A DNA stretch of 64,000 nucleotides from Clostridium sp. DL-VIII (GTDB lineage Bacteria; Bacillota; Clostridia; Clostridiales; Clostridiaceae), in NCBI RefSeq assembly GCF_000230835.1, contig NZ_CM001240.1, positions 876,501 through 940,500 of the forward strand. The letters are read 5' to 3'. A program made the translations under genes and the position numbers. Positions within the stretch are counted from its first letter, which is position 1. The number at the start of each line of letters is the position of its first letter. Under the pieces are notes generated by a model, which worked only from the letters and a program-made list of their open reading frames with translations, ran no database searches and had not been told where the DNA came from. Below are positions 17,975 to 26,514 of this stretch, piece after piece.

Positions 17975-18937
17975 ATGGTTAAGTGGGGAATTATAGGTCT
18001 TGGAAATATAGCTGCACGTTTTGCAAAAAGCTTATCTTACTCAGATGAAGGTAGGTTATATGCTATTGCGTCTAAAACAAAAGAAAAACGTGATACATTT
18101 TATGAAAAATATAAGTGTGAAAAAATTTATGAAGATTACGATGAATTATTAAATGATGAAGAGCTGGATGCGGTCTACATTGCACTTCCTCATGGTTTGC
18201 ACAAGTATTGGTCAATAAAAGCTCTAAGGCATAAGAAAGCTGTACTATGTGAAAAGCCTGTAGGATTGAATTCAAAAGAAATAGAAGAAATAAAGGAAGA
18301 GGCCATATTAAATAATACATTTTTTATGGAAGCAATGAAGACTAGATTCATACCGTTAATTCAGGACATTAAGAAGATAATAGAAAGTGGGGAAATTGGT
18401 GAAATTGCAGCTGTTGAAGCTAATTTCTGCAATCATGTTACTAATATAAAAGAAGGATCTTATTTGCTGGATAAAAATCAAGGCGGAGCATTGTTAGATG
18501 TTGGAATCTATCCATTATCATTTGTTATGGATATGACTGATTCCGAAGTTGAGAATGTCACTTCTAGTATGAAGCTTAATGAGGCAGGAGTAGATTCTTA
18601 TTTTAAAGCTGTATTAACATTTAGAAATGGAACAATAGGAACTATAGAAGGTGCGATGGACAGAGATAAGGAAAGAACTGCTATAATTAAAGGAACAAAA
18701 GGTTACATAGAAGTTCCCATGTATAATAGGCCTGATAAAGCCAAGGTTTATTTAAATGAAAGTGAGTCTTATACAATTGAAAAAGAATTAGAATTTGATG
18801 ATATGTATGCAGAAATTAAAGAAGTTCATAATTGCTTAAAGGCAGATAGAATACAAAGTGATTATTTATCTTTAGATGAATCAATTCGTGTTATGAAGAT
18901 TATAGATGAGATAAAAGAAGCAGCAATATTAAAATAG
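17975..18937 (+). CDS. Gfo/Idh/MocA family NAD(P)-dependent oxidoreductase
   Basis: 320 residues from ATG 17975, chosen because TGAAGGAGGAAG precedes it; an in-frame ATG at 17945 would place that ribosome site inside the gene. N-terminal Rossmann motif (GIIGLGNIAARFAKSL), the family EKP motif (CEKPVGLNS) and the C-terminal GGALLDVGIYPLSF segment show the fold. Substrates in this family are sugars, inositols and dihydrodiols; this one cannot be specified. It is followed closely by a DMT-type exporter. Confidence 0.9.
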   Translation: MVKWGIIGLGNIAARFAKSLSYSDEGRLYAIASKTKEKRDTFYEKYKCEKIYEDYDELLNDEELDAVYIALPHGLHKYWSIKALRHKKAVLCEKPVGLNSKEIEEIKEEAILNNTFFMEAMKTRFIPLIQDIKKIIESGEIGEIAAVEANFCNHVTNIKEGSYLLDKNQGGALLDVGIYPLSFVMDMTDSEVENVTSSMKLNEAGVDSYFKAVLTFRNGTIGTIEGAMDRDKERTAIIKGTKGYIEVPMYNRPDKAKVYLNESESYTIEKELEFDDMYAEIKEVHNCLKADRIQSDYLSLDESIRVMKIIDEIKEAAILK

Positions 18938-18970
18938 TTTTGAACAAAAATCAGGGAGAAAAATTGAAAT

Positions 18971-19909
18971 ATGGATAATACTAAATTTTATACTAATAGA
19001 AGGAACATTGTATTTTTCGCAGCATTATGCTGCCTTTTGTGGGGAAGTGCTTACCCGGCTATAAAGATCGGATATTCATTATTTAATGTAGTAGATGTAG
19101 GAGGAAAATTAGTTTTTGCAGGGTATAGATTTACTCTTGCAGGACTATTTATATTATTATTTGAGCTTGTTAAAAATAGAAGAGGAATAAAATTCACTAA
19201 AAGTCAATTTGGACAGATAACATTACTCGGATTAACGCAAACTACTCTTCAGTACATATTTTTTTATGTTGGAATGTCCTATACTACAGGGGTAAGAGGC
19301 TCTATAATAAATGGAACAGGGACATTTGTAAGCATAATCTTAGCACATTTCCTTTATAAAAATGATAAGCTTAATTTTAACAAAATAGCAGGATGCTTGA
19401 TAGGTTTTTTGGGTGTAATAATAGTTAATTTGAATGGAGAATCACTAGGTGGAAATATTACATTTCAAGGAGAAGGCTTTATATTGTTTGCAGCAATAAT
19501 TTTTGCTGTTTCAGCCATATATGGTAAGAAAATAACTCAAGCACAGGAACCGTCAATAGTTACTGGATTTCAACTGTTTATAGGAGGAATTGTCCTTATA
19601 ATCTTAGGATTTGCCTTAGGTGGAAGTTTAGAAGGATTTACAATAAAATCCACATCACTTTTAATATATATGGCATTATTGTCTTCAGTAGCATTTACTC
19701 TATGGACTCAACTATTAAAATATAATAAAGTTGGAATAATATCAGTATTTAATTTTTTAATACCTGTTTTTGGAACATTATTGTCAGCTATATTTTTAGG
19801 AGAAAATATATTTGATGTTAAGATATTAGCAGCTCTAATATTAGTTTGCTATGGAATATTCTTGGTTTATAGAGTAAAAAAAGAAAAGCAGTCAGAAGTT
19901 ATTGTGTAA
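18971..19909 (+). CDS. EamA/DMT superfamily transporter
   Basis: 312 residues with ten predicted membrane helices in two EamA repeats (about 13-150 and 160-300). LLWGSAYPAIKIGY near the N terminus and LLSSVAFTLWTQLLKYN in the second half are typical. AGGGAGAA ribosome site 33 bp after the oxidoreductase, so the two are probably co-transcribed. Members export amino acids or metabolites; no substrate can be read from sequence. Confidence 0.9.
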   Translation: MDNTKFYTNRRNIVFFAALCCLLWGSAYPAIKIGYSLFNVVDVGGKLVFAGYRFTLAGLFILLFELVKNRRGIKFTKSQFGQITLLGLTQTTLQYIFFYVGMSYTTGVRGSIINGTGTFVSIILAHFLYKNDKLNFNKIAGCLIGFLGVIIVNLNGESLGGNITFQGEGFILFAAIIFAVSAIYGKKITQAQEPSIVTGFQLFIGGIVLIILGFALGGSLEGFTIKSTSLLIYMALLSSVAFTLWTQLLKYNKVGIISVFNFLIPVFGTLLSAIFLGENIFDVKILAALILVCYGIFLVYRVKKEKQSEVIV

Positions 19910-20131
19910 AAATTAAAAAGGGAAAACTTTTTTAAAAAATTTCATCAACAGGAAATACAGTGATATAAAAAGACATGTATACGCTTTATATTAACGCTTT
20001 ATAAGTAAAAGCAAATTGAGTTTTTCACTAGATTGAGGTAAACTGACTAATAATTGAAGAAATAATCTGTAGCTGTTTTTTATGCGGAGAATTATATGGT
20101 AAAAAATAAACTACAGGAGAAAAGGGGAATT

Positions 20132-20785
20132 ATGAAAAAATTATTTAGTCTTGTACTTAAATTACTAGTTGGCTTTTTTTTGTGCGCAAGTGGAACTGTG
20201 TTGGCCCTTAATTCAAATTTAGGACTAAGTCCTTGGGATGTATTCCATCAAGGATTGACCAATGTAACAAGTATAACTATGGGACAAGCAAGTATCATAG
20301 TTGGAGTGGTTATAGTAGTAATTGCTAGTTTGCTTGGAGTAAAGGTAGGGCTTGGAACTATAGCAAATATGATAATAATAGGATGCTTCATAGATCTTAT
20401 AATGTATATGAAAATAATCCCGGTTTGTAATAATTTATTTTCAGGAATATTAATGATGATAGCTAGTTTGTTTGCATCAGCAATAGGAAGTTATCTCTAT
20501 ATAGGATGTGAAATGGGATGTGGGCCTAGAGATGGACTTATGATTGCATTAGTAAAACGTACAGGAAAGCCAATAAGTATAATAAGATTTTGCATAGAAA
20601 TGAGTGCTTTAATCATAGGATGGGTCTTAGGGGGATTTGTTGGAATTGGAACATTAGTAACTGCATTTGGAATAGGATATTGTGTTCAACTTATTTATAA
20701 GATATCTAAATCTGATGTAAAGTTATTAAAGCATAGAACTATAAAAGAAGGATTTGAATTTTTAAGTGAGTGTATAAATAATTAG
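20132..20785 (+). CDS. YczE/YitT-like integral membrane protein
   Basis: 217 residues from ATG 20132, preferred over ATG 20096 because AGGAGAAAAGGGG lies just before it. Five or six membrane helices; NLGLSPWDVFHQG and CEMGCGPRDGLMIAL match the YyaS/YczE/YitT group of uncharacterised membrane proteins (YczE in Bacillus sits near surfactin and is implicated in antibiotic production). Role here unknown. Confidence 0.85.
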   Translation: MKKLFSLVLKLLVGFFLCASGTVLALNSNLGLSPWDVFHQGLTNVTSITMGQASIIVGVVIVVIASLLGVKVGLGTIANMIIIGCFIDLIMYMKIIPVCNNLFSGILMMIASLFASAIGSYLYIGCEMGCGPRDGLMIALVKRTGKPISIIRFCIEMSALIIGWVLGGFVGIGTLVTAFGIGYCVQLIYKISKSDVKLLKHRTIKEGFEFLSECINN

Positions 20786-20813
20786 TAGTAGCAAGGCATA
20801 ATTAAAAATATTT

Positions 20814-20973
20814 AGGCACATGAAAATATATAACAAGTCTAAAATTGCCATGGATATTTTTCATTAGGCAAGAAGACAAATTACCCTCATAGCGGGCTAT
20901 TAGGTTAATTTGTCGCCGTAGGATGATGGAAAATAGGCTGGCAAATGGACTTATTATTTATTTGATTGTGCCT
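20814..20973 (-). repeat. GGCAC-ended dispersed element, copy C (reverse orientation)
   Basis: 160 bp, opposite in orientation to copies A, B and D. Reverse-complemented it aligns base for base with copy B over most of its length (AGGCACAATCAAA, CCTATTTTCCATCATCCTACGG, CTATGAGGG, TTCTTGCC, ATATCCATGGCAA). Flanked by TTA on both sides. Lies in the 393-bp gap between the YczE-like and AraC genes. Confidence 0.87.
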
Positions 20974-21006
20974 TATTTATGTTTATTAATATGGAGAGGA
21001 TATAGC

Positions 21007-21054
21007 ATGAGGAGATATAAGTACATGGCTATATTCTTTTTATTTATTTGGTAA
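21007..21054 (+). CDS. Possible 15-residue hydrophobic peptide
   Basis: ATG 21007 preceded by GGAGAGGA, reading MRRYKYMAIFFLFIW: two basic residues then a hydrophobic helix, the form of a small membrane peptide. It may equally be chance. It lies between repeat copy C and the AraC-type gene. Confidence 0.2.
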   Translation: MRRYKYMAIFFLFIW

Positions 21055-21178
21055 ATATATGAGGTTGATAAAGTAGGTATTAATTTAGGTGATTATAAGG
21101 GATAATTAACTTTTGTATATATAAGTTGTATAATATAAATATTATGTTTATTTATAATGAGATAAGGAGGCTTAGCTT

Positions 21179-22147
21179 ATGCTGAAGGAAATTCATGATA
21201 AACTCATAGAACTTACGGATGAAGAATCAAAGATTATAAGTGGAGAGAATTCAGTAAATAAGAGTATTTATACGGATGAAGGAAAATTTATCATTGATAG
21301 TAATAAGTTATTGCCAAGTGGAGAGTTAATAAATATTAGAAAACATACACGATTTATTAACTTTCCAAGCCACAAGCATAATTACATTGAATTTAATTAT
21401 ATTTATCAAGGAAAGTTAACTCAAGTAATTGATAATAAAGAAATAACGTTGCAAAAGGGAGAATTGATTTTTTTAAATCAATATATAACTCATGAAATTA
21501 AGGCATCAAAGAAAGAAGATATAATAATTAATTTTATAATTAGGCCAGAATTTTTTGACTACATAATAACGCTTTTAGGTAATGAGAATATTATAAGTAA
21601 ATTTCTATTGACTACATTATATACAAATTATGATGAAGGAGAATATCTATATTTTAAAGTTTCAGAAAGAAAAGATATACAGGATTTATTAGAAAGAATA
21701 ATAATAGAAATATATACTTCCTCAATAATGAAAAAAGCAACAATAAAGCTCTTAGTTGGACTATTATTAGTAGAGTTAATAAAGAATTCACAGGATATAG
21801 AAGCATATTCTGTGGATAATTATGAGAAGCTGTTAATAATTCAAAGCCTTAAATACATCGATGAATTTTATGGCAAAGGAACTCTTTTAGAGTTAGCGGA
21901 AAATCTAAAGCAGCCGGATTATAAACTTAGTAAATTAATAAAAAAGCATACTAAAATGACATTTAAGGAATTACTACAGGAAAGAAAGTTAAGCAAGGCT
22001 ATTGAATTAATTAAATCAACCAATTATTCCATTGCTCAAATAATGGATTTGGTGGGATATGAAAATCCAACATACTTTTATAAAATATTTAAAAGTAAAT
22101 TTGGGATGACACCTAGAGATTATAAGTTAAAAACAAATGAGCAATAG
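21179..22147 (+). CDS. AraC family transcriptional regulator with cupin domain
   Basis: 322 residues: N-terminal cupin (about 55-125; FPSHKHNYIEFNYIYQG, LNQYITHEIKA) and C-terminal double HTH (about 220-318; NYSIAQIMDLVGYENPTYFYKIFKSKFGMTPRDYK). Sugar-type AraC activators have this layout. GATAAGGAGG before ATG 21179. Its target is not evident: the next gene is a convergent ROK kinase and upstream is a membrane protein. It could also act on the sugar genes further on. Confidence 0.92.
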   Translation: MLKEIHDKLIELTDEESKIISGENSVNKSIYTDEGKFIIDSNKLLPSGELINIRKHTRFINFPSHKHNYIEFNYIYQGKLTQVIDNKEITLQKGELIFLNQYITHEIKASKKEDIIINFIIRPEFFDYIITLLGNENIISKFLLTTLYTNYDEGEYLYFKVSERKDIQDLLERIIIEIYTSSIMKKATIKLLVGLLLVELIKNSQDIEAYSVDNYEKLLIIQSLKYIDEFYGKGTLLELAENLKQPDYKLSKLIKKHTKMTFKELLQERKLSKAIELIKSTNYSIAQIMDLVGYENPTYFYKIFKSKFGMTPRDYKLKTNEQ

Positions 22148-22201
22148 ATTTTTAATAAAATATTTGTATAAAAGCTACACTTAACTTTAATGAATATAAA
22201 T

Positions 22202-22352
22202 AAAAAATGAGACTCCTAAGAAAATAATTTAAGCATATATGTTGCAATTGATTTTCTACATTTAACATTTGGATATTTACTTAGCAGATAGACATCCTAA
22301 ATGTAATTTTATTATTGCAACATATATATTTTTATAGTTATAACATTGAGAG
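22202..22352. repeat. 151-nt imperfect palindrome between converging genes
   Basis: Outer AGACTC / GAGTCT with flanking A and T runs, middle arms ATATATGTTGCAAT (22235-22248) and ATTGCAACATATAT (22314-22327) perfectly complementary, inner ACATTTA / TAAATGT and GGAT / ATCC. Ends in T7, so it probably acts as terminator for the AraC gene and, by the A-run, for the ROK gene in reverse. Larger and more elaborate than a normal terminator; unlike the other two repeat families in sequence. Confidence 0.7.
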
Positions 22353-22374
22353 TCTTTTTTTATTTTTATGTGCA

Positions 22375-23274
22375 TTAACTATTTGAATTGTGAATCAAAA
22401 AATTATATAAAGCACCTATAAGATTAGCATCATTTCTAAATTTGCATCTAACAACTCGTGGCTTAGGAATATGAAGCTTGAAGTGTTCATGATATTTATC
22501 TACATTCTTTTTTATATAATCGATTAAAATATCCTGACTACTTATTCCACCACCAATTGCAAATGCTTCTGGATCTAAAATGCATTGGAGATTAAATATT
22601 TGAACTGCTAATTTATAGGTGAAATCGTCTAATACTTTAATTATATCTTTATCTCCAGAATTGGCATATTCAAATATCTTATATCCATCCAATTCTTGTT
22701 CAGGTATATTTTTTATTTTCGAAGCAGAATTTATTAATCCATTAGATCCATTTATTGCTGCCCAGTAATTTTCGTCATTTTCTGGGTCATAAATGTTAGC
22801 GGTTATAAAACTGAATTCGCCTGCAAAAAAATTTTTACCTTTATAGATTTTTTTATCTTTTATAATTCCGCCGCCTACACCCGTTCCGAGGACTATAACA
22901 ACACCATCATTAAAGTCTTTCAAGCTACCCTTCCAAGCTTCTGCTAATGCTGCACATTTTCCGTCATTTTCTATTGTTATTTTAGTAGGACATCTTTCTT
23001 CTAGTATTTTAACAATCTCTTTTTCATTATTATATTTTAAAAATCCGCCAGTGTAAGCATAACCTCTTTCACTATCTAAAATTCCAGGCATACTTATTGG
23101 CATCCCAACTATTTCGCTTTTGTACTTATCATATATTTTGCCAATTACATCTATGAAACTTTCAATGTTGTCAACAGGTGTTGGCTTCTTACCCTTTTCA
23201 ATAAAATTTAAATCTTCGGTCATAAGTGCATATTTAATAGCACTACCGCCAATATCCAAAACTAAATATTTCAT
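22375..23274 (-). CDS. ROK family sugar kinase
   Basis: 299 residues. N-terminal phosphate motif YLVLDIGGSAIKYAL, the ENDGKCAALAE catalytic Asp region and GTGVGGGII place it in ROK. The CxCGxxGCxE zinc motif and the usual GExGH are absent (GEFSF instead), as in the short BglK-like/N-acetylmannosamine or beta-glucoside kinase branch. GGGGTG ribosome site on the reverse strand. Likely phosphorylates a hexose or glycoside; substrate unknown. It stands alone, converging on the AraC gene. Confidence 0.87.
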   Translation of the reverse strand: MKYLVLDIGGSAIKYALMTEDLNFIEKGKKPTPVDNIESFIDVIGKIYDKYKSEIVGMPISMPGILDSERGYAYTGGFLKYNNEKEIVKILEERCPTKITIENDGKCAALAEAWKGSLKDFNDGVVIVLGTGVGGGIIKDKKIYKGKNFFAGEFSFITANIYDPENDENYWAAINGSNGLINSASKIKNIPEQELDGYKIFEYANSGDKDIIKVLDDFTYKLAVQIFNLQCILDPEAFAIGGGISSQDILIDYIKKNVDKYHEHFKLHIPKPRVVRCKFRNDANLIGALYNFLIHNSNS

Positions 23275-23461
23275 TTTTGCACCCCTTGATTATATAATGG
23301 TTAAGTTAGTTCGCATGAAAAGATACTGTTTATATGATTATAATAGCTCACTTGGAAAATACTTTCAATAATTGTATTTATCTGATAATTTTAATTAGAA
23401 TATACAAAGGAAGCACCAGTTTTAGTTATTATAGAAAAAAAGTAAGAACAACATAATGTTC

Positions 23462-24013
23462 CTACTTTTTTTGAATTATTTTTTGGATACAATCATTAAG
23501 CCAATCTATATAACTTTTTTCTCTCATAATAGCACCATTCAAAATAATATAATCTCCAAAATTTGGAGAAGAGACTTTGGAAACATCCTTGTTTTTTAGA
23601 AGTTCTTCCATAGAACTTTCTAGATATTCTAATCTTTCAGAATGTTTATTAAGTGTACTTTCAAACTGCTTTAATAGAGTAGCATTATCCATTTCATCGC
23701 AGAAATAAGCCTTAAGCCTAAATATATCTTTAGGAGTTGGCTCTAAAGGTTCATCCTTTACAAGCCATTTTTGCAGACTTTTTTTCCCTTTTTCAGTTAT
23801 CGTATATAATTTTTTCTCTAATTTTTCACCTTGTATAACTGTCTCGTATGATATAAGCTCCTCATCTGTTAGTTTTTTTAGTTCAGGATAGATTTGACTA
23901 TGCTTGGCATACCAAAATTCTACTAAGCCTTCATTAAAGGCTTTGGTTATATCGTATCCTGTTAAAGGATTTCTATTAACAAGCCCTAAAATTGCATATT
24001 TTAAAGTTCTCAT
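23462..24013 (-). CDS. PadR family transcriptional regulator
   Basis: 183 residues: N-terminal winged helix (LKYAILGLVNRNPLTGYDITKAF, about 1-85) and a C-terminal helical dimerisation domain (about 95-178). PadR members respond to phenolic acids or drugs. AGCGAGGTG ribosome site. Divergent from the 2-enoate reductase gene at 24215 with a 201-bp shared control region, so it probably controls that gene and itself. Confidence 0.93.
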   Translation of the reverse strand: MRTLKYAILGLVNRNPLTGYDITKAFNEGLVEFWYAKHSQIYPELKKLTDEELISYETVIQGEKLEKKLYTITEKGKKSLQKWLVKDEPLEPTPKDIFRLKAYFCDEMDNATLLKQFESTLNKHSERLEYLESSMEELLKNKDVSKVSSPNFGDYIILNGAIMREKSYIDWLNDCIQKIIQKK

Positions 24014-24087
24014 ATATCTTTAGCACCTCGCTAGTTTTTAAGGTTATTTTATCATGATTATATATAAATTAAAATATGTTATGAAAA

Positions 24088-24174
24088 AACAAACATGTAA
24101 ATATTGACGTATTTATTTTCAGAATATTATAATAATATTGGTGACAACATTATATTAGTAAGTATATGTTTGTT
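24088..24174 (+). promoter_or_regulatory. 2-enoate reductase promoter and candidate PadR operator arms
   Basis: TTGACG (24104-24109), 18-bp spacer, TATAAT (24128-24133). AACAAACAT at 24088-24096 and its complement ATGTTTGTT at 24166-24174 bracket the promoter. PadR sites usually contain ATGT/ACAT arms, so these are plausible half-sites, though spaced unusually far apart. Confidence 0.45.
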
Positions 24175-24214
24175 AAATGGTTAACGATTAAGTATTTATA
24201 TTAGGAGGATATGT

Positions 24215-26209
24215 ATGAATAAGTACAAAAAGCTATTTGAACCAGTTATGATTGGTAAATGTGAAATAAAAAACCGTTTTGCATTGGCCCCAATGGGACC
24301 ACTTGGGCTAGCTGATAGTGAAGGCGGTTTTAATCAAAGAGGAATTGATTATTATACTGAAAGAGCAAAAGGTGGTACTGGCTTAATTATTACAGGGGTT
24401 ACTTTTGTAGATAATGAAGTTGAGGAACATGGTATGCCAAATGTTCCATGTCCAACACACAATCCAGTACAATTTGTTAGAACAGGAAGAGAAATGACAG
24501 AAAGAATACATGCATATAATGCAAAGGTATTTTTACAAATGTCAGGTGGTTTTGGTAGAGTTACTATACCAACTAATCTTGGAGAATTTCCTCCAGTTGC
24601 GCCATCACCAATTCAACATAGATGGCTTGATAAGACTTGCCGTGAACTTAAAGTTGAAGAAATTAAAGCTATAGTTAAAAAGTTTGGAGAGGGAGCTTAT
24701 AATGCAAAAAGAGCTGGTTTTGATGGAGTTCAAATTCATGCCGTTCATGAAGGATACCTTATAGACCAATTTGCTATTTCATTATTTAATCATAGAACTG
24801 ATGAATATGGTGGAAGCTTAGAAAATAGACTTCGCTTTGCACGTGAAATAGTTGAAGAAATTAAAAATAGATGTGGAGAAGACTTCCCAGTAACTCTTAG
24901 ATATTCTCCAAAGAGTTTTATAAAAGATTTAAGAGATGGAGCGCTTCCAGGTGAAGAATTTATTGAAAAGGGAAGAGATTTAGAAGAAGGAATTGAAGCA
25001 GCAAAGCTACTTGTATCATATGGATATGATTCATTAGATACAGATGTTGGATCTTATGATTCATGGTGGTGGAGTCATCCTCCAATGTATCAAGAAAAAG
25101 GATTATACAGACCATATGCTAAATTGATGAAAGAAACTGTAGATGTACCTATTATATGTGCAGGAAGAATGGATGATCCAGATATGGCACTTGAAGCTGT
25201 TGAGAATGGTACATGCGACATTATAAGTCTTGGAAGACCACTACTTGCAGACCCTGACTATGTAAATAAGTTAAGAAGCAATAGAAGTAAGTCTATTAGA
25301 CCATGTATCTCATGCCAAGAAGGCTGTATGGGACGTGTACAACATTATTCATTGCTTAACTGTGCAGTAAATACTCAAGCATGTAAGGAAAAAGATAATG
25401 CTTTAACACCAGTGATTAAGAAGAAAAAAGTTTTAATAGTTGGTGGTGGAGTTGCAGGATGCGAAGCAGCAAGAGTTTTAGCACTTAGAGGTCATGAGCC
25501 AGTTCTTTATGAAAAGAATGATAAGCTAGGTGGAAATCTTATTCCAGGTGGAGCACCAGATTTTAAAGAAGATGATATTGCTTTAGCTGCTTGGTATGCT
25601 CATACATTAGAAGAATTAAAGGTTGAAGTACATTTAAATAGCGAAGTAACAAAGGAGCAAGTATTAAAATCCAATGCTGATGCTGTAATAATGGCTACTG
25701 GATCTACTCCAAAAGTATTTTCACTTGGAGATGATGATAAAGTATTTACAGCAGCAGAAGTACTGCTTGGAAAGAAGAAGCCTGGAAATAATACTGTTGT
25801 AGTTGGAGGCGGATTAGTTGGCTGTGAATTGGCGCTTGATCTTGCTAAAAAAGGTAAAAAGGTTACAATAGTAGAAGCATTGCATAAAATTCTTGCTTTA
25901 AATGGACCTTTATGCTCTGCAAACAGTGAAATGCTTGAAAAATTAGTACCGTTTAATGGTATTGAGGTTAAAGTAAATTCAAAGGTTAAAGCATATAAAG
26001 ATGGAGCTCTAGAAATAGAAACAAAAGATGGAATAGAAAAGATTGAATGTGATTCAGTAATTCTTTCTGTAGGATATAAAGAAGAAAATTCTTTATATAA
26101 GGAATTAGAATTTGAAATTCCAGAAATTTATCTTTTAGGAGATGCACGTAAGGTTTCTAATATCATGTATGGTATCTGGGATGCATATGAGGTTGCAAAT
26201 CATATATAA
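24215..26209 (+). CDS. 2-enoate reductase / Old Yellow Enzyme-type NADH:flavin oxidoreductase
   Basis: 664 residues: FMN-binding TIM barrel (about 1-345; FALAPMGPLGL, HAVHEGYLIDQFAISLFNHR), a 4Fe-4S site CISCQEGC...C (about 366-383), then a two-part FAD/NAD(P)H-binding domain (VLIVGGGVAGCEAA at about 407; VVVGGGLVGCELAL at about 528). This is the 2-enoate/2,4-dienoyl-CoA reductase architecture, which reduces activated C=C bonds such as cinnamate-type enoates in anaerobes. AGGAGG ribosome site. The PadR neighbour makes an aromatic enoate a reasonable but unproven substrate. Confidence 0.92.
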   Translation: MNKYKKLFEPVMIGKCEIKNRFALAPMGPLGLADSEGGFNQRGIDYYTERAKGGTGLIITGVTFVDNEVEEHGMPNVPCPTHNPVQFVRTGREMTERIHAYNAKVFLQMSGGFGRVTIPTNLGEFPPVAPSPIQHRWLDKTCRELKVEEIKAIVKKFGEGAYNAKRAGFDGVQIHAVHEGYLIDQFAISLFNHRTDEYGGSLENRLRFAREIVEEIKNRCGEDFPVTLRYSPKSFIKDLRDGALPGEEFIEKGRDLEEGIEAAKLLVSYGYDSLDTDVGSYDSWWWSHPPMYQEKGLYRPYAKLMKETVDVPIICAGRMDDPDMALEAVENGTCDIISLGRPLLADPDYVNKLRSNRSKSIRPCISCQEGCMGRVQHYSLLNCAVNTQACKEKDNALTPVIKKKKVLIVGGGVAGCEAARVLALRGHEPVLYEKNDKLGGNLIPGGAPDFKEDDIALAAWYAHTLEELKVEVHLNSEVTKEQVLKSNADAVIMATGSTPKVFSLGDDDKVFTAAEVLLGKKKPGNNTVVVGGGLVGCELALDLAKKGKKVTIVEALHKILALNGPLCSANSEMLEKLVPFNGIEVKVNSKVKAYKDGALEIETKDGIEKIECDSVILSVGYKEENSLYKELEFEIPEIYLLGDARKVSNIMYGIWDAYEVANHI

Positions 26210-26250
26210 TAAACTTAGTACATTATATATGACTTAATAAGTTCTATTAT

Positions 26251-26290
26251 AAAAAAGTGTCGTATAGATTAATCTATATGGCACTTTTTA
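26251..26290 (+). terminator. 2-enoate reductase terminator
   Basis: AAAAAAGTGTCGTATAGATT / AATCTATATGGCACTTTTT stem with little loop, ending in T5. Confidence 0.8.
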
Positions 26291-26386
26291 TCTTGTTAAG
26301 TTAATCTTGATAATAGGGTATCAGCAAGGAAGATTGATGCTTAAAAATAATGTAATCAACTAAATGAAAAAGTTTACTAAAATATA

Positions 26387-26415
26387 TTGACTAGTGCTAA
26401 AAAAGAGGATACAAT
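26387..26415 (+). promoter_or_regulatory. Promoter upstream of xylB
   Basis: TTGACT (26387-26392), 17-bp spacer, TACAAT (26410-26415): near-consensus sigma-A promoter about 100 bp before the gene. Confidence 0.65.
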
Positions 26416-26514
26416 TAACTTATTAAAATACATTTAAAAAGTTATTTAAAATCATAAGTAGAATGTTTTGTTTTTAAATAAAATAAGATATTAGTATAGG
26501 AATGGAGGTTTAAT

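Noticed and set aside
19980..20040. TATACGCTTTATATTAACGCTTTATAAG as a pair of cre sites
   Set aside because: Too many mismatches to the CcpA consensus and no link to a sugar gene.
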